Positions 8,664-16,944 of a stretch of 45,603 nt of DNA are shown piece by piece. This stretch comes from Agromyces mediolanus. GTDB taxonomy: Bacteria > Actinomycetota > Actinomycetes > Actinomycetales > Microbacteriaceae. Both the position numbers and the translations under genes were made by a program. The notes under the pieces were generated by a model that saw nothing but the letters and a program-made list of their open reading frames with translations, was not told where the DNA came from and searched no databases. Positions within the stretch are counted from its first letter, which is position 1; each line of letters opens with the position of its first letter. Location of the stretch: NCBI RefSeq assembly GCF_014648575.1, contig NZ_BMRJ01000002.1:454015-499617 (forward strand). Direction: 5' to 3'.

Positions 8664-9520
8664 GCGCCATCCTCGACATCCAGGACGTCACGGTCGAGTA
8701 CTCGACCGGCGGCACCATCGTGCGCGCCCTCGACGGCGCGAGCCTCGCGGTCCGCGCGGGCGAGACCGTCGGCCTCGTCGGCGAGTCCGGCTCGGGCAAG
8801 TCGACCCTCGGCTCGCTCGTCGGCCGGCTGCTGCCCGGCAACGCCCGCTACCCCGAGGGCCGGGTGTTCGTCGACGGGCACGACGTGCTGCAGCTCGGCG
8901 TGAAGGAGCTGCGCACCCTCCGCCGGGAGCAGCTCGGCTTCATCCCGCAGGACCCGATCTCGGCGCTCGACCCGACCATGCGGATCGGCCGCCAGCTCGA
9001 GCTCGCGCTGCGCGGCCTGCCGAACGACCGCGCCGCGCTCGTCGGCCACCTCGAGCGGGTGCGGATGCGCGAGCCCGAGCGGGTGCTGCGGCTCTTCCCG
9101 CACGAGATCTCCGGCGGGATGGCCCAGCGCATCGTGATCGCGATGACGATGGCGCGCTCGCCGCGCATCCTGATCGCCGACGAGCCGACCGCGGCGCTCG
9201 ACTCGAACGTTCGCAGCGAGGTGACGAAGCTCGTCTTCGGCCTCGCCCGCGACGCCGGCACCACGGTGCTGTGGCTCAGCCACGACCTGCGCAGCGTCGG
9301 CCGCTGGTGCGGGCGGGTCGCCGTGATGTACGCCGGCCGCGTCGTCGAGGACGGCCCCGCCGAGCAGGTGCTCGGCTCGCCGACGCATCCGTACACCGTC
9401 GCGCTCGCCGCGGCGGACCCGGCCGGCGTGCAGCCGGGCGAGCGGATCGAGACGAGCTCGGTCGACGTCGCCGCGCTCGCGGCGAGCTTCCGCGACGAGG
9501 AGGAGGTGGTGGCCCGATGA
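8660..9520 (+). CDS. ABC transporter ATP-binding protein, DppD/OppD type
   Basis: A 286-residue cytoplasmic ATPase. Walker A is GESGSGKST, the Q-loop region is [15 protein letters not shown], the signature is ISGGMAQRI, and Walker B is [12 protein letters not shown] followed by the H-loop WLSHD. The C-terminal [12 protein letters not shown] element is the start of the oligopeptide-transporter extension, but the cysteine-rich part of that extension is absent, so the protein is shorter than typical DppD. The ATG at 8660 overlaps the preceding stop (ATGA). Confidence 0.93.
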   Translation: MSAILDIQDVTVEYSTGGTIVRALDGASLAVRAGETVGLVGESGSGKSTLGSLVGRLLPGNARYPEGRVFVDGHDVLQLGVKELRTLRREQLGFIPQDPISALDPTMRIGRQLELALRGLPNDRAALVGHLERVRMREPERVLRLFPHEISGGMAQRIVIAMTMARSPRILIADEPTAALDSNVRSEVTKLVFGLARDAGTTVLWLSHDLRSVGRWCGRVAVMYAGRVVEDGPAEQVLGSPTHPYTVALAAADPAGVQPGERIETSSVDVAALAASFRDEEEVVAR

Positions 9521-10281
9521 GCGAGACGATCCTCGAGCTCGACCGCGTGACGACGGTGTTCCGCACCGGGTGGGGGCGCGGCCGCAGCGAGCTCGTCGCC
9601 ATGCGCGAGGTCAGCCTCGACGTGCGGGCCGGCGAGACGCTCGGCCTCGTCGGCGAGTCCGGCTCGGGCAAGAGCACCACGGCGAGCGTCGCCCTCGGGT
9701 TGCGCGAGCCCACGAGCGGCACGGTGCGCTTCCTCGGCGAGCCCATCGGCGGGCCGAAGCAGCGCCGGGCCCGCCGCGGCCTCATCCAGACCGTGCCGCA
9801 GAACCCGCACTGGTCGCTCGACCCGCGGATGCCCGTCGGCCTCTCGGTCGCGGAGCCGCTCGCCGCGCTCGACGGCTCGCGCCTCACGGCGCACGCCGAG
9901 CGGGTCACCGAGCTGCTCCGCCAGGTGCGGCTCGACCCCGCCCTCGCGGCGCGCTACCCGCACGAGCTCTCGGGCGGGCAGCGGCAGCGCATCGCGATCG
10001 CCCGGGCGCTCGTGACGAACCCGCGCTTCATCGTCTTCGACGAGGCGGTGAGCGCGCTCGACGTCTCCGTGCAGGCGCAGATCCTGAACCTCATCATCGA
10101 CCTGCAGGCGCAGCACGGCTTCGGCGCCCTCTTCATCTCGCACGACCTCGCGGCCGTGCGCTACCTCGCCCACCGGATCGCGGTGATGCGGCTCGGCGAG
10201 ATCGTCGAGCTCGCCGACACCGCCCGCTTCTACGAGACCCCCGAACACGAATACTCCCGCCAACTCCTGGAGGCACTGTGA
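9517..10281 (+). CDS. ABC transporter ATP-binding protein, DppF/OppF type
   Basis: A 254-residue cytoplasmic ATPase with Walker [11 protein letters not shown]-loop TVPQNPHWSLDP, signature LSGGQRQRIAIARAL, Walker B FIVFDEAVSALD and H-loop FISHD. It ends with HEYSRQLLEAL and so lacks the longer C-terminal extension of Escherichia coli DppF. It starts in an ATGA overlap and ends in a GTGA overlap with the first NylC-like hydrolase, linking import directly to hydrolysis. Confidence 0.93.
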   Translation: MSETILELDRVTTVFRTGWGRGRSELVAMREVSLDVRAGETLGLVGESGSGKSTTASVALGLREPTSGTVRFLGEPIGGPKQRRARRGLIQTVPQNPHWSLDPRMPVGLSVAEPLAALDGSRLTAHAERVTELLRQVRLDPALAARYPHELSGGQRQRIAIARALVTNPRFIVFDEAVSALDVSVQAQILNLIIDLQAQHGFGALFISHDLAAVRYLAHRIAVMRLGEIVELADTARFYETPEHEYSRQLLEAL

Positions 10282-11318
10282 CCGACCCCTCAGCCACCGC
10301 GATCCCGCCGCGGCTCGCCGGACTGCCCAGTTGGGGCCCCCGGCCCACGAACCGCGACGTCGAGCTCGTGCCGAGCACCGACTGGTCGGGCGACGTCGTC
10401 ACGTACGACTTCCCCGGCGTCGAGGTCGGCGTCGCCACGTACGAGAACGGCCCGACCGGCTGCACCGTGCTGCATGTCCCGGCCGGCGCCCGGCTCGCGA
10501 TCGACGCCCGGGGCGGCGCGATCGGCATGAGCAACGGCTTCGAGTACTTCGCCCACGCGATCTGCCTCACCGGCGGCTCGGTGTACGGTCTCTCCGCCGG
10601 CTCGGGCGTCGCGGACGAGCTCCGCGCCCGCGGCGGCAACCGCGGCGGCGTCGACGATCTGCAGCTCGTCTCGACCGCGGTCATCTACGACTACTCGGCG
10701 CGCGAGACGGCGATCCACCCGGATGCCGCGCTCGGACGCGCCGCGATCCGCGCCGCCGAGCACGGCCGCGTCCCCGTGGGCCGGGTCGGCGCGGGGGCCA
10801 CCGCCTCCGCGGGCAAGATCGACTACGCCCGCACCGAGCTCACCGGCCAGGGCGCCGCCTTCGCCCGCGCGGGCGAGGTGCGCGTGCTCGTCGTGACCGT
10901 GCCGAACCCGGTCGGCGTCATCGTCGACCGCGACGGCGAGGTCGTGCGCGGCAACTACGACGCCGAGCGCGGCGAGCGGCGCCGCCTCGAGGGCGACTAC
11001 CTCGCGGCGATCGAGCGGGCGCAGCAGCCGCGGGCCGAGCGCGGCAACACGACGATCACCGCGGTGATCACGAACGTGCGGCTGAGCGACCGGGAGCTCA
11101 TCCACTTCGGCCGGCAGGTGCACTCCTCGATGAACCGGGCCATCCAGCCCTTCCACACCGCACTCGACGGCGACACCCTGTTCGCGCTCACGACCGACGA
11201 GGTCGACCTCACCCCGAGCGTCCCCGCCGAGGACGACGACGCCCCGGTCAACTCGATCGCCATCGGCGCGCTCGCCTCCGAGCTCGCCTGGGACGCCGTG
11301 CTCGAGGCGGCCCGATGA
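10278..11318 (+). CDS. P1/S58-family Ntn hydrolase, NylC-like (copy A)
   Basis: A 346-residue cytoplasmic hydrolase starting at GTG 10278, with CTGGAGG upstream and a GTGA overlap with the ATPase gene. It matches the family of 6-aminohexanoate-oligomer endohydrolase NylC (nylon-oligomer hydrolase) and DmpA-type aminopeptidases. The start is PRLAGLPSWG; later stretches are FDARGG-like AIDARGGAIG and AHAICLTGGSVYGL. Autocleavage is expected at N257|T258 within GNTTIT. Predicted catalytic residues are K180 (SAGKIDY), N210 (VPNPVGVI) and the new N-terminal T258. The spacings of 30 and 48 residues equal those of NylC K189/N219/T267. DmpA-like relatives use Ser instead. It probably cleaves internal or terminal amide bonds of the imported compound. 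The natural substrate is unknown. Confidence 0.9.
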   Translation: MTDPSATAIPPRLAGLPSWGPRPTNRDVELVPSTDWSGDVVTYDFPGVEVGVATYENGPTGCTVLHVPAGARLAIDARGGAIGMSNGFEYFAHAICLTGGSVYGLSAGSGVADELRARGGNRGGVDDLQLVSTAVIYDYSARETAIHPDAALGRAAIRAAEHGRVPVGRVGAGATASAGKIDYARTELTGQGAAFARAGEVRVLVVTVPNPVGVIVDRDGEVVRGNYDAERGERRRLEGDYLAAIERAQQPRAERGNTTITAVITNVRLSDRELIHFGRQVHSSMNRAIQPFHTALDGDTLFALTTDEVDLTPSVPAEDDDAPVNSIAIGALASELAWDAVLEAAR

Positions 11319-12448
11319 GCGCCGCAGCGCCCGCGCCCACCGGCCGGACGCCCGCCACCCGCACCGCCACCGCCACGGAAGGATCCGACGTGCCGTTCAT
11401 CGACCCCGCCGCGAGCGACGCCGGCCGCGCCGCCCCGCACCGGCTCACGCCCCCGCCCTACTGGGGCGACCGCGTCGGCAACGACGACGTCGAGCTCGTG
11501 CCGAGCCACGGCGTCGGCCGCGGCCTCGTCGCCTTCGACTTCCCCGGCGTCGCCGTCGGCACCGCCGAGTACGCGAACGGGCCGACCGGTGCGACGGTCA
11601 TCACGATCGCGAACGGCGCGCGGACCTCGGTCGACGCCCGGGGAGGGGCGATCGGCATCATCGGCCGCTACGAGGAGTTCAACCACGCGATCTGCTTCGC
11701 GGGCGGCTCCTCCTACGGACTCGCCGCCGCCACGGGCGTCGACGAGGAGCTGCTCGTGCGCGAGCAGGGCCGGGTCGGCTGGCAGGACCTGCGCTCCGCC
11801 TCCGGCGCCGTCATCTACGACCTCGGTGCGCGCGACACGGGCATCGTGCCCGACGCGGCGCTCGGCCGGGCCGCGCTCGAGGCCGCCCGCCCCGACGCGA
11901 TCCCCGTCGGCCGGGTCGGCGCGGGCATCGCCGCCTCGGCGGGCAAGATCGACCTCTCCCGCTGCGAGTTCACCGGGCAGGGCGCCGCCTTCCGGCAGAT
12001 CGGCGACCTCCGCATCCTCGTCGTCACGATCGTGAACCCGGTCGGCGTCATCGTCGACCGCGACGGCCGGATCGTCCGCGGCAACTACGACCCCGAGACG
12101 GGCGAGCGGCGCCTGCCCGTCGTGGACTACGAGGCGGCCCTGCTCGCGGGCGAGCAGCCCGTGACGGCCGCCGGCAACACCACGATCACGGCGGTCGTCA
12201 CGAACGTCAAGCTCGACGACAAGGAGCTGCGGCTCTTCGGCCGCCAGGTGCACAGCTCGATGCACCGGGCCATCCAGCCGTTCCACACCAACCACGACGG
12301 CGACACGCTCTTCGCGCTCACCACCGACGAGATCGCGCTGCCGCCCGCTGGCAGCACGCGGCTCGGCGAGCAGGCGGTCAATTCGATCGCGCTCGCCGCC
12401 GTGGCCTCCGAGCTCGCCTGGGACGCCGTGCTCGAGGCCGGCCGATGA
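11315..12448 (+). CDS. P1/S58-family Ntn hydrolase, NylC-like (copy B)
   Basis: A paralogue of copy A, with the same motif order and the same catalytic spacing (K211, N241, N288|T289 counted from ATG 11315). The ATG overlaps the previous stop (ATGA), giving 377 residues. However, the first 25 residues are an Ala/Thr/Pro/Arg-rich stretch with no family match. A GTG at 11390 has GGAAGGA six bases upstream and would give 352 residues, the normal family length. The true start may therefore be 11390, with the ATG acting as a coupling leader. The two copies differ clearly through their sequence, so the duplication is old. They may cut different positions or form a mixed oligomer, since NylC enzymes are multimers of cleaved protomers. 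Confidence 0.88.
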   Translation: MSAAAPAPTGRTPATRTATATEGSDVPFIDPAASDAGRAAPHRLTPPPYWGDRVGNDDVELVPSHGVGRGLVAFDFPGVAVGTAEYANGPTGATVITIANGARTSVDARGGAIGIIGRYEEFNHAICFAGGSSYGLAAATGVDEELLVREQGRVGWQDLRSASGAVIYDLGARDTGIVPDAALGRAALEAARPDAIPVGRVGAGIAASAGKIDLSRCEFTGQGAAFRQIGDLRILVVTIVNPVGVIVDRDGRIVRGNYDPETGERRLPVVDYEAALLAGEQPVTAAGNTTITAVVTNVKLDDKELRLFGRQVHSSMHRAIQPFHTNHDGDTLFALTTDEIALPPAGSTRLGEQAVNSIALAAVASELAWDAVLEAGR

Positions 12449-12510
12449 CCCGAGCGACGACCAGCACCACCCCGTTCGCGGCCCGCCGCGAGGAAGGACC
12501 GACCAGATGA
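12445..12510 (+). CDS. 21-codon leader ORF coupling copy B to the C45 gene
   Basis: The ATG at 12445 overlaps the stop of the NylC-like copy B (ATGA). The frame ends in the TGA at 12508-12510, which in turn overlaps the ATG of the next gene (ATGA at 12507). The peptide is Thr/Arg-rich and has no recognisable family. GAGGAAGGA inside it is the ribosome-binding site of the next gene. It most likely carries ribosomes across the gap rather than making a functional peptide. It may be untranslated. Confidence 0.35.
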   Translation: MTRATTSTTPFAARREEGPTR

Positions 12511-13580
12511 CCGTCCGCCGCTTCGAGACCGACGAGCTCGACCCCTATCAGCGCGGGCTCGCCCTCGGCCGCTTCGGCGCCGAGGAGATCGCGTGGAACG
12601 CGCGCGGCTACGCCGAGCTCTTCGAGGTCGTCGGCGTCGTCGCCGACGACCTCCCCGGCATCGGCCGGCAGGCGATCGAGCGCACCGAGGAGTGGGCGCC
12701 CGAGCTCGCCGCCGAGCTCCGCGGCCTCGCCGACGGCGCCGGTCTCGAGCACTGGCAGCTCGGCGTGCTCAACGCGCGCACCGAGATCCTCGCGACGGTC
12801 GGCGCGATCGGCGAGGGCGAGTGCTCCACGGTCGTCACCCTGCCGGCGGATGCCGCGCCGCGCACCGTGCAGACCTGGGACTGGCACGACGTCTCGAACG
12901 ACCACACGCTCGTCGTGCGCGCCCGGGTGCGGCCCGACCACGAGGTGCGGTACTTCACCGAGTTCGGCATCCTCGGCAAGATCGGCCTGAACAGCGCCGG
13001 CATCGGCGTGCACTTCAACATCCTGAACCACGCGGGCGACGGGGAGGGCATCGGCGTCCCGGTGCACGTCGTCGCCCGTGCGGTGCTCGACCGGGCCCGA
13101 ACCCTCGAGGAAGCCGTGTCGATCGCGTCCTCCGCCGCGGTCAGTGCCTCCACGGTGCTCACGATCGTCGCCTACACCGACGGCGTCGCCGACGCGGTCT
13201 GCGTCGAACTGAGCCCCGGCGGCGCGGCCGTCGTGCGGCCGAACGACGACGGACTGCTCGTGCACACGAACCACTTCCTCGACGAGGCGCTCGCGGGCGG
13301 CGAGCTCTCGCCGGCCACCGCGAGCAGCTACCCCCGCCTCGAGCAGCTGCTCGCGCGCGAGGCGCTGTTCCGCTCCGAGGACCCGGTCGATCGCGCGGTC
13401 GGGATGCTCGTGCACGACGCCGACGGCGCGCCGGTGTGCTGCCACCCCGATCCCGAGCTCGCCTTCGAGCACCGCTGGCAGACGCTGCTGACCATCTCGC
13501 TCGACCTCGAGGCCGGGCGGCTGCAGTTCCACGAAGGCGGCCCCTGCCGCGTCGAGCGGGCGAGCTGGCAGGTGTTCTGA
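12507..13580 (+). CDS. C45-family autoproteolytic acyltransferase/amidohydrolase
   Basis: A 357-residue protein of the Ntn family that includes acyl-CoA:6-aminopenicillanate acyltransferase. Expected self-cleavage exposes C106 in GEGECSTVV; the penicillin enzyme uses C103 at the matching place. Other family elements are RTVQTWDWHD, FGILGKIGLNSAGIGV, HFNILNH and LLVHTNHFLD. ATG 12507 is preceded by GAGGAAGGA. Family members remove or transfer acyl groups on amines, so here it may deacylate the small amides released by the NylC-like enzymes. It is the last enzyme gene before the regulator. The exact reaction cannot be told from sequence. Confidence 0.85.
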   Translation: MTVRRFETDELDPYQRGLALGRFGAEEIAWNARGYAELFEVVGVVADDLPGIGRQAIERTEEWAPELAAELRGLADGAGLEHWQLGVLNARTEILATVGAIGEGECSTVVTLPADAAPRTVQTWDWHDVSNDHTLVVRARVRPDHEVRYFTEFGILGKIGLNSAGIGVHFNILNHAGDGEGIGVPVHVVARAVLDRARTLEEAVSIASSAAVSASTVLTIVAYTDGVADAVCVELSPGGAAVVRPNDDGLLVHTNHFLDEALAGGELSPATASSYPRLEQLLAREALFRSEDPVDRAVGMLVHDADGAPVCCHPDPELAFEHRWQTLLTISLDLEAGRLQFHEGGPCRVERASWQVF

Positions 13581-13599
13581 GCGGGGAGGGTCTGACACA

Positions 13600-14622
13600 A
13601 TGGCGGGGACTCGGGGAGGGCACGTGACGCCGGCGACGATCGTGGACGTGGCGCGAGCCGCGGGAGTGTCGAAGACCACCGCGTCCGACGCCCTGCGCGG
13701 GCACGGACGCGTCTCCGACGCGACCCGCGAGGCCGTGCTGCGCGCGGCATCCGAGCTCGGCTACGCCATCAACCGCTCCGCCCGCTCGCTGCGCACCGCG
13801 ACGACCGGGGCGATCGGGCTGTACATCCCGCAGGTGGTCTTCCGCAGCGAGCACTACCTCTCCTTCGTGTACGGCGTCGTCGACGTCGCGGCCGGCTTCG
13901 ACTACGACGTCACCGTGATCGTCGCCGGCGAGGAGGCGCGGCCGAACTACGCCCCGCACGTCGACGGCCTCGTGATGATCGACCCCGCCGAGGGCGATGC
14001 GATGGTCGAGCGGCTGCTCGCCATGGGGCTGCCCGTCGTCTCCTCCGAGCGCTTCCCGAGCGGCCAGCAGCCGACCGGCGTGGTCTGGTCGGATCACGGC
14101 GCCTACACGAGGGTGCTGCTCGACCACCTCGCCGAGCGCGGCGCGCACCGCCCGGCCCTGCTCGCCTCGGCCACGGTCTCCGACTGGTCGATCGGCATCC
14201 AGGAGTCCTACCTCGCCTGGTGCCGCGATCACGGCGTCGAGCCCGCGGTCGCGGTCGCGACCTTCGGCACCGACGCCTCCCAGGCGCAGGCCGAGGCGGC
14301 CGCCATCCTCGAACGCGAACCCGACGTCGACGCGCTCATCGGCGCGAGCGACGGCTTCGCCGCGGCGGCCGCGCCCGTCGTCACGGCGGCCGGGCGGGTC
14401 ATCGGCGAGGACCTGCTGCTCGCCTCCTGCGTGGACAACAGCGCGCTGCGCGCCATGCACCCCTCCGTCACCGCGATCGACACCAAGGGCGGCGAGGCCG
14501 GCGCCGAGTGCGCGCGGCTGCTGTTCCGGCTGCTGAGCGGGGAGACCGAGCGGGGCGCCTCGATCGAGCTGCCGCTGGAGCTGCACGTGCGCGAGTCCAC
14601 CCAGGGCCGCTCGCAGGGCTGA
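13600..14622 (+). CDS. LacI-family transcriptional regulator
   Basis: A 340-residue repressor. The N-terminal helix-turn-helix (IVDVARAAGVSKTTASDALRG) is followed by the hinge helix NRSARSLRT, whose leucine normally intercalates at a central CG step. A periplasmic-binding-protein-like effector domain fills residues about 65-335. ATG 13600 has GGGGAGGG nine bases upstream; GTG 13624, eight residues later, has GGAGGG but closer spacing. The gene starts 19 bases after the C45 stop and so is probably the last operon gene. No copy of the 18-bp palindrome lies directly before it. The operators at 4915-5094 are its obvious targets, which would give autoregulation through the operon promoter. Confidence 0.93.
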   Translation: MAGTRGGHVTPATIVDVARAAGVSKTTASDALRGHGRVSDATREAVLRAASELGYAINRSARSLRTATTGAIGLYIPQVVFRSEHYLSFVYGVVDVAAGFDYDVTVIVAGEEARPNYAPHVDGLVMIDPAEGDAMVERLLAMGLPVVSSERFPSGQQPTGVVWSDHGAYTRVLLDHLAERGAHRPALLASATVSDWSIGIQESYLAWCRDHGVEPAVAVATFGTDASQAQAEAAAILEREPDVDALIGASDGFAAAAAPVVTAAGRVIGEDLLLASCVDNSALRAMHPSVTAIDTKGGEAGAECARLLFRLLSGETERGASIELPLELHVRESTQGRSQG

Positions 14623-14633
14623 GGGCCGCCGCG

Positions 14634-14639
14634 TAGCGT
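14634..14639 (+). promoter_or_regulatory. -10 box for a leaderless transcript (inositol-phosphatase-family gene)
   Basis: TAGCGT lies six bases before ATG 14646, so transcription would start at or next to the start codon. No good -35 box is visible. Confidence 0.45.
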
Positions 14640-14645
14640 GGGGGC

Positions 14646-15470
14646 ATGACCTCCGCAGCCGTTCCGTCCCCGGCCGAGCTCCTCGGCCTCGCCCGCGACA
14701 TCGCGGTCCGCGCCGGCGAGCAGTCGCTCGCCGCCCGCCGGGAGGGGGTGAGCGTCGCCGCGACGAAGTCGACGCCGCTCGACATCGTGACCGCGGTCGA
14801 CCGCGACACCGAGGCGCTCATCCGGGCGCTCATCGCCGAGGAGCGCCCCGACGACGGCGTGTTCGGCGAGGAGGATGCGGCGCGCATCGGCACGAGCGGG
14901 CTCGAGTGGATCGTCGACCCCATCGACGGCACGGTCAACTTCCTCTACGGCATCCCGAACTGGGCGATCAGCATCGCCGTCGTCTCCGGCGGCGCCGACC
15001 CGGCCGAGTGGACCGCGCTGGCCGGCGTCGTGGTGAACCCCGTCTCGGGCGAGCTCTTCGAGGCGAGCAAGGACGGCGGCGCGCGCCTCGCGGGCGCCGA
15101 GCTGCGCGTGAACGATCCGGTGCCGCTGTCGCGCGCGCTGATCGGCACCGGCTTCGGCTACGCGGCCGAGGTGCGCCGGGCCCAGGGCGCGGTCGCGGCG
15201 GCGTTGCTGCCCGGCATCCGCGACCTCCGCCGCCTCGGCTCGGCCGCCCTCGACCTCTGCGCGCTCGCGGCCGGCCGGCTCGACGGCTTCTACGAGACCG
15301 GGCTGAATCCCTGGGATCACGCCGCCGGGGCGCTCATCGCCCGCGAGGCGGGTGCGCTCGTCACCGGGCCCGGCGGCGGCCGCGAGTCGAGCGAGCTGCT
15401 GGTCGCGGCCGGCCCGGCGCTGGCGCCGGAGCTGCGCGCGGCACTGACGGCGGCCGGACTGCCCGCCTGA
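14646..15470 (+). CDS. Inositol monophosphatase family protein
   Basis: A 274-residue cytoplasmic Mg-dependent phosphatase. The signature motifs are GEEDAAR (metal-binding Glu-Glu), WIVDPIDGTVNF (the main metal-binding motif) and NPWDHAAGALIAREAG near the C-terminus. Length is normal for the SuhB/ImpA family, which hydrolyses inositol-1-phosphate, histidinol phosphate or related sugar phosphates; the substrate is not determined. A TAGCGT box six bases before the ATG suggests its own leaderless promoter, separating it from the regulator gene 23 bases upstream. Confidence 0.92.
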   Translation: MTSAAVPSPAELLGLARDIAVRAGEQSLAARREGVSVAATKSTPLDIVTAVDRDTEALIRALIAEERPDDGVFGEEDAARIGTSGLEWIVDPIDGTVNFLYGIPNWAISIAVVSGGADPAEWTALAGVVVNPVSGELFEASKDGGARLAGAELRVNDPVPLSRALIGTGFGYAAEVRRAQGAVAAALLPGIRDLRRLGSAALDLCALAAGRLDGFYETGLNPWDHAAGALIAREAGALVTGPGGGRESSELLVAAGPALAPELRAALTAAGLPA

Positions 15471-15591
15471 GCGGAGGGCCCGGGACCGCTCTCACGGCGC
15501 GTCGCCTGGAACGGCGGGGATGCCGGCCGGAGCTGGCGGCCGACGGGTGGCGCGATCGGCGTGCCCGGGGTAGCCTTTACCAATCTGTTAC

Positions 15592-15606
15592 CCGAGCACC
15601 GCTCGG
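15592..15606 (+). other. Small hairpin directly before the M23 gene start
   Basis: CCGAGC-ACC-GCTCGG forms a 6-bp stem ending one base before ATG 15608. No clear ribosome-binding site is visible. The hairpin could hinder initiation or hint that the start lies elsewhere. Confidence 0.35.
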
Positions 15607-15607
15607 A

Positions 15608-16870
15608 ATGACGGCCCCTACGTCCGCCCCCAACGCCGAAAGCCCCTACGTGCTCGAGTCCCCCCTCGTGCCCGACGGTTCCACGCCAGGCACTCAGACC
15701 CCGTTGCGGTCTGAACGACCCCTGACCCGTCGAGAGCTTCGCGAACGCGAGCGCGCCGCCGAGCTGGCTGCGACCCCCGCCGCGCCCGTTCCGGCCGTCG
15801 TCGAGGAGCCCAGCGGGGTCGAGCTGTTCGACGCCATCATCTCGGGCGAGCCCGTGCCCGCGGAGGCCGTCGCGGCCGCCGCCGAGGCCGCGCCCGCCCG
15901 GGTCGAGGAGCACCCCGCCGCCCGCATCGCCGAGCCGCTTCCCGCGCCGGCCGAGGCGGAGCTCGCCGTGGCGGTGCCCACGATCCCGGCACCGGCCCCC
16001 GAGGCCCAGCTCAGCCGCCGCGCGCGGCTGCGCGACGAGGCGCCCACGGCGCGCTCGCGCCGCCTCGCGAAGGATCCCGCCCCGGTGCAGACCCCCGTCG
16101 CGGCCGCCCGCCCGCCGCGTTCGGCGAACGCCGCCTTCGCCGCCCCCGCCCGTGCGCGCCGCAGCGGCGCCAAGCTCACGAGCCTCGTCGCGATGGGCTT
16201 CGCCGCGATGCTCGCCGTCGCCACCTCCGTGCCCTCGCTGTCGCTGCTGAGCTCCGACGACGTGCAGGCGATGGCCCTCACCGGCACCGACTCCGGCCGC
16301 GAGGCGGGCCAGACGCTCGACACCAGCGGCGACGCCATCGCGGCGACCCCGCAGCTCGGTCTCGAGTCGTACAAGTCGCAGTCGATCGCCGAGTACGCCG
16401 CGGCGGCCGGCATCCGCGCCGAGGCGACCTTCACGAACAACCCGAACGGCACGATCCAGTGGCCCTTCGCGGTCGGCGTGCACATCGGCGACCGCTTCGG
16501 CTACCGCGACTGCGCCGGCTGCTCGAGCGACCACCACGGCCAGGACTTCAACCCGGGCCTCGGCGCCGACATCCAGGCCATCGCCGACGGCGTCGTCTCG
16601 CAGTCGACCGACAACGGCGGCTCGCTCGGCACCGTGATCATGATCGACCACGTCATCGACGGCCAGACCGTCACGAGCGTCTACGCGCACATGATCGAGG
16701 GCTCGCGCACGGTCGAGATCGGCGACACCGTGCACGTCGGTCAGGTCATCGGCGAGACGGGCAACACCGGCATGTCGACGGGCCCCCACCTGCACTTCGA
16801 GATCCGCATCGGCGGCATCAACGGCACCTGGGTCGACCCCCTCGAGTGGCTGTACGCCAACACGAACTGA
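15608..16870 (+). CDS. M23-family metallopeptidase, membrane-anchored
   Basis: A 420-residue protein. Residues 1-190 are a long Ala/Pro/Glu-rich cytoplasmic region with charged stretches (TRRELRERERAAELA). A single TM segment near 195-215 (SLVAMGFAAMLAVATSVPSL) is followed by an extracellular C-terminal M23 domain. Zinc and catalytic residues are visible in DHHGQDFNPG (His and Asp), VYAHM and GPHLHFEI (HxH). Such enzymes cut peptidoglycan cross-bridges during growth or separation; the intact residues argue for an active enzyme. It converges with the GH13 gene. ATG 15608 gives this length, but no strong ribosome-binding site is seen. Confidence 0.9.
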   Translation: MTAPTSAPNAESPYVLESPLVPDGSTPGTQTPLRSERPLTRRELRERERAAELAATPAAPVPAVVEEPSGVELFDAIISGEPVPAEAVAAAAEAAPARVEEHPAARIAEPLPAPAEAELAVAVPTIPAPAPEAQLSRRARLRDEAPTARSRRLAKDPAPVQTPVAAARPPRSANAAFAAPARARRSGAKLTSLVAMGFAAMLAVATSVPSLSLLSSDDVQAMALTGTDSGREAGQTLDTSGDAIAATPQLGLESYKSQSIAEYAAAAGIRAEATFTNNPNGTIQWPFAVGVHIGDRFGYRDCAGCSSDHHGQDFNPGLGADIQAIADGVVSQSTDNGGSLGTVIMIDHVIDGQTVTSVYAHMIEGSRTVEIGDTVHVGQVIGETGNTGMSTGPHLHFEIRIGGINGTWVDPLEWLYANTN

Positions 16871-16906
16871 GCCGACGCGTCGACGCCGACTGATCGGCGG
16901 CTGACC

Positions 16907-16924
16907 GGGTCGCTGCGCCGACCC
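16907..16924. terminator. Weak hairpin between convergent M23 and GH13 genes
   Basis: GGGTCG-CTGCGC-CGACCC, a 6-bp stem, lies in the 74-bp gap between the two gene ends. There is no T tract. It could act for either strand, but the support is slight. Confidence 0.25.
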
Positions 16925-16944
16925 TGGGGCCGGCGCAGCACGGC

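Noticed and set aside
15471..15607. A c-di-AMP (ydaO-type) riboswitch before the M23 peptidase gene
   Set aside because: The gap is only 137 bp and I could not find the conserved riboswitch core; only a small hairpin is present.
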